A DNA stretch of 64,000 nucleotides from Halomicrobium salinisoli (GTDB taxonomy: Archaea > Halobacteriota > Halobacteria > Halobacteriales > Haloarculaceae): contig NZ_CP084463.1 in assembly GCF_020405185.1 (NCBI RefSeq), forward strand, positions 2,046,001 to 2,110,000, written 5' to 3'. Numbering within the stretch: the stretch's first letter is position 1; the number at the start of each line of letters is the position of its first letter. The translations under genes and the position numbers were made by a program. Below, piece by piece: positions 18,426-25,970 of the stretch. Under the pieces are notes generated by a model. It made no database searches. It was given only the letters and a program-made list of their open reading frames with translations, and was not told the DNA's origin.

Positions 18426-18519
18426 CCCGGATTTGAACCAGAGGAAGACGTTCCGGGATGCTCGCTCACTGCGTTCGCTGCGCTACCGGAGCTGCGACTT
18501 CCAGGGGTTCAAATCCGGG
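18426..18519. repeat. palindrome built from tRNA T-arm sequence (B)
   Basis: Perfect 14-base arms CCCGGATTTGAACC (18426-18439) and GGTTCAAATCCGGG (18506-18519). Nested inside is a second pair, GGAAG (18443-18447) with CTTCC (18498-18502), around a core containing CTCACTGCGTTCG. The left arm is preceded by GGTGGACTCT, echoing the acceptor end of the nearby tRNA-Ala (GTGGACTCG). It looks like a tRNA 3' end that was copied and inverted. Confidence 0.65.
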
Positions 18520-18570
18520 CGTCGACGAGGATTCGCGCCGCTCGCGAGTTTGCTCGCGGCGCAAGAATCA

Positions 18571-18624
18571 TGGACTCGCCGGGACCGAGCGAAGCCGAAG
18601 GCTTCGCGAGGGTCGGCGAGTCCA
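18571..18624. repeat. long hairpin repeating the tRNA-Ala acceptor end
   Basis: A 54-base palindrome. Outer arms begin TGGACTCGCCG and end CGGCGAGTCCA; the inner stem is GCGAAGCC/GGCTTCGC around a GAA loop. The left arm TGGACTCGCCGGGA repeats exactly the first 14 bases (plus strand) of tRNA-Ala at 18662. It could be an integration or recombination scar at the tRNA 3' end, or a processing/termination structure for the tRNA transcript. Confidence 0.6.
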
Positions 18625-18661
18625 CGAACGACTGACGGAGCGAAGCGACGGAAGGAAGGAG

Positions 18662-18733
18662 TGGACTCGCCGGGATTTGAACCCGGGGCCTTCCCCGTGC
18701 CAGGGGGATGATCTACCACTGATCTACGAGCCC
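18662..18733 (-). tRNA. tRNA-Ala (anticodon GGC)
   Basis: Read on the minus strand, 72 bases fold as a complete cloverleaf. The acceptor is GGGCTCG paired with CGAGTCC, the anticodon stem CCCC-type with loop CTGGCAC (anticodon GGC, codon GCC), and the T arm CCGGG-TTCAAAT-CCCGG. The discriminator is A, with no encoded CCA and no intron, as usual in haloarchaea. A TATA-like element lies about 25-34 bases upstream. Three palindromic repeats lie downstream. Confidence 0.93.
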
Positions 18734-18756
18734 TCGCACCATATCGTATCCGGCGG

Positions 18757-18767
18757 GTTTTCTTAAA
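18757..18767 (-). promoter_or_regulatory. TATA box of tRNA-Ala
   Basis: On the minus strand this reads GTTTAAGAAAA, an archaeal TATA-type sequence centred about 28-30 bases upstream of the mature tRNA-Ala 5' end. Confidence 0.55.
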
Positions 18768-18910
18768 CCCATCGAAGGCGAGACCCCGTGCCAGTGGATG
18801 ACGGGACGCACGGCGTCGGTCCGGCCGTCCTGTTTTCAGTTATTGATACTCAGACGCCAGATGGCCACAATGGATAAGACAGAGTAGGCGAAGACCAACG
18901 GAAGGAAGTC

Positions 18911-19525
18911 GTGTCCGACGAAGCACGCACGTCGAGGGGGGCAGAATCAGCGAGTGAAACGCGGGTCGTCCGCACCGGGAGCGCCGGCCGCGGGCAGACG
19001 ACGCTTGACTTCGCCATCGGGACGAGCCTGTTCCTGGGGATCGTGTTGCTGGTCTTCCTGTTCGTGCCCGGGGCGCTGGATCCGTTCACGGAGGGGGCCC
19101 AGGCGGAGACGGTGACGGCCGATCGCGTGGCCGACGACCTCGCCTACGGGCTCCTGGGGTCGCCCCAGGAGCCGGGCGTCCTCGACCGCGAGTGCGCGGT
19201 CGCGTTCTTCGCCAACGAATCGCCCGGCGAGTGCCGGTTCGAGGGGGCGACGACCCACGAGCGACTGGGACTGACGGACCGGCGGGGCGTCAACGTCACC
19301 GTCCGGGGGAACGTCTCGGGCGCACCGGACGGACCGAACCGACTCTGCTGGAACGGGGGCGACGCTCGACTCGCCGAGACCGACGACGGGGACTGCGGGT
19401 CGAGCGACGACGTCACCCTGGCGGCGGGCGATCCCCTGACGCAGACGGACACCTCGTCGGTGACCGCCGTGCGAACCGTATCGCTGTTCCGAACGGACGT
19501 CACGATCCTGGTGGAGATGTGGTAG
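18911..19525 (+). CDS. prepilin-like protein 1 of cassette B (DUF7287-like)
   Basis: 204 residues from GTG 18911, the same length as its paralogue at 7357. After a ~25-residue charged leader comes GRGQTTLDFAIGTSLFLGIVLLVFLFVPG, matching the RGQTNLDF-VIG-SIF block of cassette A. The cysteine pattern in the ectodomain is similar (ECAVAFF, GECRFEG, LCWNGG). First gene of a five-gene plus-strand cassette with its own upstream region but no ATPase or TadC gene, so it presumably depends on PilB/PilC at 2.8-7.4 kb or elsewhere. Confidence 0.8.
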   Translation: MSDEARTSRGAESASETRVVRTGSAGRGQTTLDFAIGTSLFLGIVLLVFLFVPGALDPFTEGAQAETVTADRVADDLAYGLLGSPQEPGVLDRECAVAFFANESPGECRFEGATTHERLGLTDRRGVNVTVRGNVSGAPDGPNRLCWNGGDARLAETDDGDCGSSDDVTLAAGDPLTQTDTSSVTAVRTVSLFRTDVTILVEMW

Positions 19526-19541
19526 CGTGGGCCTGAAAATC

Positions 19542-20129
19542 ATGGAGGGCGACCGCGGGCAGGCACACACGCTGGAGGCCATCGTGGCGGGGCTGTTGCT
19601 GCTCAGCAGCGTCGTCTACGCGCTCCAGATGACGGCCGTCACACCGCTGTCCGCGAGCACGTCGAGCCAGCACATCGAGAACCAGCAGTCGTCGGTGGCG
19701 AGGGGGGTCCTCGCTGCGGCGGCCGAGCGGGACGCCCTGAAGCCGACGCTGCTGTACTGGCACAACGACTCCGGCGATTTCCACGGGGCCCCCGAGACGG
19801 GCTACTACACGTCGGGACCGCCGAACACGACCTTCGGCGGCATGCTGGAGCGGGCGTTCGACGACGCCGCCATCGCCTACAACGTCGACCTCCGCTACCG
19901 GACGGCCGACGGCGACGTGGCGCGCAAGCCGATGATCCACCGCGGGGTCCCCAGCGACAACGCGGTGCGGTCGGCCCGCGTCGTCACCCTGACCGACGAC
20001 GACCGGCTGGTCGACCCAGACGGGTCGCGCAACATGACGGTCGCCGAGTCGTCGACGTTCTACGCGGACAATCTGAACGGCACCGTGTACAACGTGGTCC
20101 GCGTGGAGGTGGTCGCGTGGCGGATCTGA
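19542..20129 (+). CDS. prepilin-like protein 2 of cassette B (DUF7288-like)
   Basis: 195 residues from the ATG at 19542, chosen because MEGDRGQAHTLEAIVAGLLLLSSVVYAL aligns with the paralogue's MVDRGQVYTLEGIVAALVVL; a GTG at 19527 would add five residues. The YWHNDSGD block and the C-terminal VYNVVRVEVVAWRI are shared with cassette A protein 2. It has one N-terminal membrane helix and an extracellular remainder. Probable minor pilin-like subunit. Confidence 0.8.
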   Translation: MEGDRGQAHTLEAIVAGLLLLSSVVYALQMTAVTPLSASTSSQHIENQQSSVARGVLAAAAERDALKPTLLYWHNDSGDFHGAPETGYYTSGPPNTTFGGMLERAFDDAAIAYNVDLRYRTADGDVARKPMIHRGVPSDNAVRSARVVTLTDDDRLVDPDGSRNMTVAESSTFYADNLNGTVYNVVRVEVVAWRI

Positions 20130-21094
20130 ACGGGGACCGCGGTCAGATCCTCCTGGTCGCCGCCCTGGCGCTGGCCGCCGTGTTCGTCCTGCTGACGGTC
20201 GTGGTCAACTCCGCCATCTTCACCGAGAACCTCGCGAGCCGGGGGGAGACGGTCGGCAGCGACGAGGCGCTGACGCTCCAGGCCGCGGTGGCCGACGGCG
20301 TCGGCGAGACGATAACGTACGCGAACCGGCACAACGACACGAGCAACGACGCGCTCGCGCGGAACGTGACGGCCGAGACCGAAAACGTCAGCGCGGCAGT
20401 GAGCCGCCACTACGTCGTCGACGGCGCCGCCGTCGATGTCTCGGGCCCCCACGAGTTCGCCAACGGCACCCGAATCGTCGACGAGAACGCGGGCGGGTCG
20501 GCCTTCGTGGGGGCCGACGACGACGCGGCGAACTGGACCGTCGCCGAGGGCGTCGCGGCGCGGGCCGTGGTGCTGAACGTGAGCCGCGACAGCGTCATGG
20601 ACGACCCCGAGGACGAGAGTGAACCGGCCGAGAGCGGCTTCTACGTCGAGGTCGACGACGGATCGAACGCGTGGAACGCGAGCCTCGTCAGAGAATCCCA
20701 CGGCGGGTCAGACGAGTTCACCGTCGCCGTGCGAGGGCCGAGCGACAGTGACGACGGGTACTGTACCGTCGACGGCTCGCCCGAGCACGTCCCCGTGGAC
20801 CTGACCGAGGGCACCGTCGCGGGCGAGCCCTGTGCACCGCTGGACTTCGCCAGGAACGTCTCCGAACCGTACGACGTCAGCTACCACAACGGGGACAAAG
20901 TGAACGGGAACTACTCGCTGGTGGTCGACGAGGACGACGCCGAGGACGGCAACGATAACCTGACGACGACGGCAGACACGGGCGATCCTTACGCTCACGA
21001 CGCCGTCTACTCGGTGACGGTCGAGTACCGCTACGACGGGCCGCAACTGCACTACGAGACGAACGTCCGGGTCGCCCCGGGTGAGTCGCGATGA
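20117..21094 (+). CDS. prepilin-like protein 3 of cassette B (DUF7261-like)
   Basis: 325 residues from GTG 20117, overlapping the preceding gene by 13 bases exactly as in cassette A. It opens MADLNGDRGQILLVAALALAAVFVLLTVVVN. The ectodomain is rich in N-glycosylation sequons (NDT, NVT, NVS, NGT, NWT, NAS, NYS, NLT) and ends YETNVRVAPGESR. It is about 35 residues longer than its paralogue through a central acidic insertion. Confidence 0.8.
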   Translation: MADLNGDRGQILLVAALALAAVFVLLTVVVNSAIFTENLASRGETVGSDEALTLQAAVADGVGETITYANRHNDTSNDALARNVTAETENVSAAVSRHYVVDGAAVDVSGPHEFANGTRIVDENAGGSAFVGADDDAANWTVAEGVAARAVVLNVSRDSVMDDPEDESEPAESGFYVEVDDGSNAWNASLVRESHGGSDEFTVAVRGPSDSDDGYCTVDGSPEHVPVDLTEGTVAGEPCAPLDFARNVSEPYDVSYHNGDKVNGNYSLVVDEDDAEDGNDNLTTTADTGDPYAHDAVYSVTVEYRYDGPQLHYETNVRVAPGESR

Positions 21095-21543
21095 CTGATC
21101 GAGCCGTCTCGTCGGCGCTGAACTACACGCTGACGCTCGCGATCTCGACGCTGCTGGTCACCGGGCTGTTGATCGCGGGCATCGACTTCGTCGAGGCCCG
21201 CCAGGATCAGGTTCTCAGGACGGAGCTGTCCGTGATCGGGGAGCAGGTCGCGTCCGATCTCGACCGGGCCGACCGGCTCGCGGCGGCCGGCGTCGGAACC
21301 ACGGAGGTGTGGATCAACCAGTCGTTCCCCGAGCGAGTCGCCGGGACCCGGTACTGGGTGCGGCTCGATCCGGGGCCTCCATCGGAGCCGCCCCGGGTCG
21401 TCGTCGAGTCGACCGATCCCGTGGTGACGGCCACGGTCAGGCTCAAGCGCACCGTGACGGTCGCCGAGTCGCGGACGGACGGCGGCGACGTGGCCGTCGT
21501 GTACGACGACAGTGCCGACGAACTGGAGGTGACCGATGGCTGA
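21091..21543 (+). CDS. prepilin-like protein 4 of cassette B (DUF7266-like)
   Basis: 150 residues starting MTDRAVSSALNYTLTLAISTLLVTGLLIAG, the DRAVS-type pilin leader also seen in cassette A protein 4. The region NQSFPERVAGTRYWVRL matches NLTVDLPEQVVGSEYYVDV in the paralogue. It overlaps both neighbours by 4 and 8 bases. Small extracellular beta domain; probable minor pilin. Confidence 0.8.
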   Translation: MTDRAVSSALNYTLTLAISTLLVTGLLIAGIDFVEARQDQVLRTELSVIGEQVASDLDRADRLAAAGVGTTEVWINQSFPERVAGTRYWVRLDPGPPSEPPRVVVESTDPVVTATVRLKRTVTVAESRTDGGDVAVVYDDSADELEVTDG

Positions 21544-22279
21544 CCGGGCCGCCAGCGAGGTGCTGGGCTTCGTCATGGTGTTCGCGCTGGTCGTCGCGTC
21601 CGTGAGCGTGGTGTCCGTCGGCGGGCTGGAGAGCCTCGAGACGGCCCGGAACGCCGAGCAACTGGACAACGCCGAGCGGGCCTTCGACGTCCTCGCGGAC
21701 AACTTCCGCGACGTCCACCAGCGCGGCGCGCCCAGTCGGGCGACGGAGATCAGCCTCGGCTCCGGCGAGCTGTACACCGGCGCGAACGTGACTGTCAAAG
21801 TCGCCGCGAAGCGGAGCGACGGCGGGTGGGACAACGTCAGCCGCGACGTCAGGCCGATCGTGTTCGAAGGCGAGAACGAGCGGGTCCTGACCTACGAGGG
21901 CGGCGGCGTGTTCCGCAAGAACCGGTACGGCGGCCGCGCGCTGGTCGACCCGCCGTTCGTCTTCCGGGACGACCGCGTCCTGCTGACGCTGGTCGCCCCT
22001 CAGACCGCGACCGTCGAGAGCCACGGCGACGCGACCGTGCTCGTGCGGACGAACCGAGTGGATCGGAACGTCACGATCCACGACGACGACTACGAGGACG
22101 TCTACCTCAACGTCACCTCGCCGCGGCGAGATCAGTGGCAGCGCTATCTCCGAACGGGGACGCCGGCCGGAGAGACCGACTGCGGTCCCGACGCGGGGTC
22201 GTACGTTGTCTGTCACTACGACGATCCGGGTCGGCTCGACGTCGTGGTCTACGACCTCGGACTGACGATCGAGCGGTAG
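21536..22279 (+). CDS. prepilin-like protein 5 of cassette B (DUF7289-like, short form)
   Basis: 247 residues starting MADRAASEVLGFVMVFALVVASVSVVSVGG. Shared blocks with cassette A protein 5 include FRDVHQRGAPSRATEISLGSG and VLTYEGGGVFRKN. The YEGGGVF block also links it to the four large proteins (AYQGGGVF). Last gene of cassette B; it converges on the large gene at 22349. Confidence 0.8.
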   Translation: MADRAASEVLGFVMVFALVVASVSVVSVGGLESLETARNAEQLDNAERAFDVLADNFRDVHQRGAPSRATEISLGSGELYTGANVTVKVAAKRSDGGWDNVSRDVRPIVFEGENERVLTYEGGGVFRKNRYGGRALVDPPFVFRDDRVLLTLVAPQTATVESHGDATVLVRTNRVDRNVTIHDDDYEDVYLNVTSPRRDQWQRYLRTGTPAGETDCGPDAGSYVVCHYDDPGRLDVVVYDLGLTIER

Positions 22280-22323
22280 CGAGGAGCCGACGGCCCGGTC
22301 CGATCCCTCCGCGAGGGGAGAGT

Positions 22324-22341
22324 CCCGCCGTTCACGGCGGG
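22324..22341. terminator. hairpin between convergent genes
   Basis: CCCGCCG and CGGCGGG pair around a TTCA loop in the 69-base gap between the convergent genes ending at 22279 and 22349. No T-run follows, so its role in termination is uncertain. Confidence 0.35.
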
Positions 22342-22348
22342 GAGGACG

Positions 22349-23773
22349 TCACCCGTCGGTGACCTCGACGGGGTTCTCGGAGACGTGGAGGTAGGTGAGG
22401 TAGATGACGTCGTCGCCGTTGAGGCCCAGCGACGTGTCCTCGATGGCCTCGTCGTAGCTGAGCTCGTTGGGGTTGCCGTTGATGTCCATCGTCTGGCAGA
22501 CGGCGCCGCCCGTCAGGTTCGCGTTCCCGTTCAGGTCGCAGTTCGACCCCGGCGCATAGATGAGGCCGACGTACTCGGCCTCGCCGTTGAAGTCGACGTC
22601 GCCGTCGGAGTGGACGACCGTCTCCACGTCGCCGGCGTCGCCCTCGACGACGTTCACCTCTTCGCCGCCGTCCACGACGAAGTCGCTCCTGACGTACACC
22701 GAGACGGAGTCGTTGTCCTCGACGCCGCGGACCGTGACGTTCGTCGGCTCGTAGGTGCCGTTGACGAGGATCGTGACGTTCCCGCCCGGGTCCTCGATGG
22801 TGAGGTCCCCGACGAAGTCGCCGTCGTGGTAGAACGTGGAGGTGTTCGTCACCGCGTCTCCCTCCGTGACGTTCGCACAGTCGTCGTCGGTCTCGCAGTC
22901 GGCGATGGCGTCCTCGATGCGGCTGTCGATCGTCGGGTAGTTCATCCCCTCCTCGTAGGGCTCCGGCGGGTCGTGGTTACCGTTGACCGTGACGCCGGCC
23001 TCGCTCGTCGTCGCGACGGCGTTCTCGTAGGTCTCGTTGATCGGGACGATCAGTTCCACCCGCACCGCGTCCCCGGTGTGGTTGTAGTGGACCTCCCCGT
23101 CCGTCCGCTCGTCGAAGTAGCTCCCCCACGCCCGGTAGTACCGGCTGTTGACGGTGACGTTGATCCGGCCCTCCTTGAGAGGGTTGGTCCGGTCCGCGGC
23201 GCGGTCGGGGAAGTACCGGGTCGACGAACCGTCCGTCCGGACGACGGCCTGGCCGTCGAGCGACGGGTCACCGGAGACGGTCACCAGCGGGAGCGTCAGC
23301 GTCGCGTCCCGGTAGTGGAACTCCGGCGGCGAGATCATGCGGGAGCCGTTCGGTTCGCCGCGCCAGACGCCCCCGCCCTGGTAGGCGATGGTCCGCTCGC
23401 CGTCATCGTACGTGACCGCGCCGAGCGTGACGTCCATGATCGTCGTCGTGTCGCCGGTGCTCTCGTTCGTGACGGAGACGTTCATCCGCCCGGCGTCGTC
23501 GTGGACCCGGTAGCTCGCGCCGCCGGCCCGCGAGAGCGGGACGCGCGTCTGCCGCGAGTTGCCCAGGGCCACCAGCGCCGTCTGGGAGTCGAACTGCGTG
23601 AGCCCCTTCTCGGCCCGCTCGACGTCCATCGACTGGCGAGTGTCGAGGACGGCCGACCCGCCGACGGTGACGAGGAGCGCCGTCCCCGCGAGGACCATCG
23701 AGAGCACGAGGAGCACCCCCAGCGGCTCTGACTGCGCGCGCCCGTCGCCCCCGCGACCCTCGTCGAGTATCAT
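22349..23773 (-). CDS. large prepilin-like protein (copy 4, divergent)
   Basis: 474 residues with N-terminal DGRAQSEPLGVLLVLSMVLAGTALLVTVGG, a class III-like leader with PLG after SE. The shared middle domain has AYQGGGVWRG, YYRAWGSYF and YNHTGDAVRVEL. The solenoid section is short (FYHDGDFVGDLTIEDPGGNVTILVNG, VHSDGDVDFNGEAEYVGLIYAPG). The C-terminus ends YLTYLHVSENPVEVTDG, matching the YLHVTTTTVE end of copies 1-3. It pairs with cassette B the way copies 1-3 pair with cassette A. Confidence 0.77.
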   Translation of the reverse strand: MILDEGRGGDGRAQSEPLGVLLVLSMVLAGTALLVTVGGSAVLDTRQSMDVERAEKGLTQFDSQTALVALGNSRQTRVPLSRAGGASYRVHDDAGRMNVSVTNESTGDTTTIMDVTLGAVTYDDGERTIAYQGGGVWRGEPNGSRMISPPEFHYRDATLTLPLVTVSGDPSLDGQAVVRTDGSSTRYFPDRAADRTNPLKEGRINVTVNSRYYRAWGSYFDERTDGEVHYNHTGDAVRVELIVPINETYENAVATTSEAGVTVNGNHDPPEPYEEGMNYPTIDSRIEDAIADCETDDDCANVTEGDAVTNTSTFYHDGDFVGDLTIEDPGGNVTILVNGTYEPTNVTVRGVEDNDSVSVYVRSDFVVDGGEEVNVVEGDAGDVETVVHSDGDVDFNGEAEYVGLIYAPGSNCDLNGNANLTGGAVCQTMDINGNPNELSYDEAIEDTSLGLNGDDVIYLTYLHVSENPVEVTDG

Positions 23774-23989
23774 ACCGGCTACATAGCTATCGCTCGTGAT
23801 AAGTGCAGTGGCTGGTCGTCAGGTAGCGTCGATATGTCCGCAGTAGCGGCTGTAAGGGACCGTACCTCGACCGGCGGTCCCGGGGCGGGCGGTATCAGTC
23901 ACGATAGCAGTGTGTTGCCGCCGCGGAGCTGTCCCGAGGCACTCCCGATCGGTCGCCGCGGGCGCACGGGCGGTATAGTAACGGTTTTA

Positions 23990-24125
23990 GGCGCGGGGGC
24001 GCGACCGTTCCGTGGGAACGGCACGACCGCAAATCCGACGCGTCGCCCGTTTGGGCGACTTGGGATTGCGGCCGTGTTCGGCGCGGACCGGCAGTCGCCG
24101 GTCAGGGACGCCTGTCCCGTGCGCC
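23990..24125 (+). ncRNA. candidate structured RNA or rps15 leader
   Basis: In this part of the 392-base gap before rps15, five helices follow one another. GGCGC (23990-23994) can pair with GCGCC (24121-24125) and close four internal hairpins: CCGTTCC/GGAACGG (24005-24021), a two-tier stem 24027-24071 with inner GTCGCCC/GGGCGAC, GACCGGC/GCCGGTC (24086-24103), and GGGAC/GTCCC (24105-24118). ACA follows the outer stem at 24127-24129, as in H/ACA RNAs. A TATAGTA at 23974-23980 would put initiation near 24001, so the outer helix may be absent from the transcript. The gap left of 23970 shows nothing recognisable. Confidence 0.4.
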
Positions 24126-24165
24126 AACACAGCGGCACCGACGGTTGTGCAGTTCCAACCCAACT

Positions 24166-24630
24166 ATGGCACGAATGCACACCCGACGCCGCGGCTCGTC
24201 CGACTCGGACAAGCCCGTGGCAGACGAACCGCCGGAGTGGAGTGACGTGGACGAAGACGCCATCGAAGAGCGCGTGGTCGAACTGGCCGAGCAGGGCCAC
24301 TCGCCCAGCGAAATCGGCCTGAAGCTGCGCGACGAGGGCGTCCAGGGCACGCCGATCCCCGACGTCTCGCTGGCGACGGGCAAGAAGATCACCGAGATCC
24401 TCGAGGACAACGACGCCGACCCCGACCTCCCCGAGGACCTGCGGAACCTGATGGAGCAGGCCGTGCGGCTGCGCGAGCACATGATCGAGAACCCCAACGA
24501 TCACCAGAACAAGCGCGCGCTCCAGAACACGCAGTCGAAGATCCGTCGCCTCGCCGACTACTACCGCGGCGACGAGATCGACGAGGACTTCACCTACAGC
24601 TACGACAACGCCGTCGAGCTGCTCGAATAG
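24166..24630 (+). CDS. rps15: 30S ribosomal protein S15
   Basis: Archaeal-type uS15 of 154 residues. The N-terminal archaeal/eukaryotic extension starts MARMHTRRRGSS and includes EWSDVDEDAIEERVVELAEQGHSPSEIG. It is followed by the S15 core (LREHMIENPNDHQNKRALQNTQSKIRRLADYYR) that binds 16S rRNA. The ATG at 24166 is used, as the MARMHT start is universal in haloarchaea; an upstream GTG at 24145 is ignored. The next gene starts on the base after its stop codon. Confidence 0.97.
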   Translation: MARMHTRRRGSSDSDKPVADEPPEWSDVDEDAIEERVVELAEQGHSPSEIGLKLRDEGVQGTPIPDVSLATGKKITEILEDNDADPDLPEDLRNLMEQAVRLREHMIENPNDHQNKRALQNTQSKIRRLADYYRGDEIDEDFTYSYDNAVELLE

Positions 24631-25737
24631 ATGTCCGCAGCCGGTCGCGACCGCGCGTCAGCCTCGACCGCCAGCGACGTCGCCGCCGCCGCCCGCGAGG
24701 CCGACTTCGTCCGCCTCGTGGCTCGCGCGGACGGGGACGCCCTGGCGGCGACGGGCGTGCTCGCCCGGGCGCTGTCAGCCCGCGGCACGCCGTTCCAGGC
24801 GACCGTGGCGCGACCGTTCGAGGACGCCGACCGCGGGACCGACGCCGACCTGACCGTCGCCGTCGGCCACGACGGGACCGCCGACCACCGGCTCCGCGGA
24901 CGCCCGGCGAGCGCGGCGGCCGCGGCGGTCGTCGAGGAACTGGGCGCGGAGCCCGACGCGACGCTGGCGCTCGCCGGCGCCGTCGCCGCCGGCGACCCCG
25001 GTGCGATCCCGGCGGCCCCGGAGCGGGCCGGCGCCGAGCGACGACCCGGCGTCGCCGTTCCGGTCCCGGACCTCGCGGACGGCCTCGCGCACACGACGCT
25101 CGTCCACGCGCCCGTCTCGGGCGACGAGAGTCGAGCGGCGGACGCGCTGGCCGACCTCGACGTCGGCGACGACGTCGACGACGAGGACCGTCGCAGGGTC
25201 GCCTCGCTGGTGGCCCTGTCGGTAGTCGGCGACGCGGACGCGACGGAGCGAGCCACCGAGGCCGTCGAGCGGGCGCTCCGGCCCTACGCCGGCGGCCCGT
25301 TCGAGACGCTCGGCGGCTACGCCGACGTCCTCGACGCGACCGCCCGGGAACGGCCCGGCATCGCGGTGGCGCTGGCGCTGGGCGGCGACGTCCGCGAGGC
25401 GGCGCTGTCCGCCTGGCGAGACCACGCCGATCAGGCGCACGCGGCCGTCCGCGGGGCCGACGTAGCCCGCTACGAGGGCCTGTCCGTCCTGCGGGACGCC
25501 GCCCCGGTCGGCACCGTCGCCCGCCTCGCGGCCGACTTCCGCTCGCCGGAACCGGTGACGGTGGCGACGAGCGGCGACGAGGCCGCGGTCAGATCGACCG
25601 ACGGCCGCGACGTCGCCGACGCCGTCGCCGCGGCCGCCGACGCCGCGGACGGCGAGGCAGTCGGGCGCGGCGACCGGGCGCGGGCGCGAATCGACGACGC
25701 GGACGCCTTCGTCGTGGCGCTCAGGGAGGCACTATGA
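24631..25737 (+). CDS. RecJ-like/DHH-superfamily protein (degenerate)
   Basis: 368-residue acidic, Ala-rich protein located between rps15 and pcc1, where haloarchaea usually have a gene annotated as exonuclease RecJ. The DHH-type motifs are weak: DGDALAATGVLARAL stands where an Asp-rich motif I is expected, VGHDGTADH is only reminiscent of motif III, and no DHH triplet is visible. It may be an inactive RecJ/GAN-like subunit that binds replication proteins (GINS) rather than a nuclease. The assignment rests on position plus weak motif resemblance. Confidence 0.6.
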   Translation: MSAAGRDRASASTASDVAAAAREADFVRLVARADGDALAATGVLARALSARGTPFQATVARPFEDADRGTDADLTVAVGHDGTADHRLRGRPASAAAAAVVEELGAEPDATLALAGAVAAGDPGAIPAAPERAGAERRPGVAVPVPDLADGLAHTTLVHAPVSGDESRAADALADLDVGDDVDDEDRRRVASLVALSVVGDADATERATEAVERALRPYAGGPFETLGGYADVLDATARERPGIAVALALGGDVREAALSAWRDHADQAHAAVRGADVARYEGLSVLRDAAPVGTVARLAADFRSPEPVTVATSGDEAAVRSTDGRDVADAVAAAADAADGEAVGRGDRARARIDDADAFVVALREAL

Positions 25738-25970
25738 GACGCGCCGAAATCCGGACGACCCACGGCGACGCCGACGCCGCCGAGCGGATCGCCGCCGCGA
25801 TCCGACCGGACAACACCGACGAGATGTCGACCCGGACCGAGGGCGACGCCGTCGTGACCGACCTTGAGCGCGAGACGACCGGCGGACTCCACGCGACGGT
25901 CGACGACTACGTCGTCAACCTCCGCGTAGCGGCACAGTTATCCGACCGACAGACTTCACACGACACATGA
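25734..25970 (+). CDS. pcc1: KEOPS complex subunit Pcc1
   Basis: 78-residue protein; Pcc1 is the small dimerising subunit of KEOPS, which makes t6A37 in ANN-decoding tRNAs. The sequence has the family pattern: an N-terminal beta strand, the AAIRPDNTDEMSTR block and a helix (HATVDDYVVNLRVA). It overlaps both neighbours by 4 bases, so it is co-translated with the RecJ-like gene and rps3ae, a conserved haloarchaeal arrangement. Confidence 0.9.
   Translation: MRRAEIRTTHGDADAAERIAAAIRPDNTDEMSTRTEGDAVVTDLERETTGGLHATVDDYVVNLRVAAQLSDRQTSHDT

Noticed and set aside
18302..18519. Additional tRNA genes suggested by T-arm sequences
   Set aside because: No acceptor, D or anticodon arms can be matched; the T-arm is followed by an inverted copy instead.
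18414..18766. Open frames around tRNA-Ala encoding DSPGFEPG-like peptides
   Set aside because: This peptide is a translation of tRNA T-arm and acceptor sequence, a common false gene call beside haloarchaeal tRNAs.
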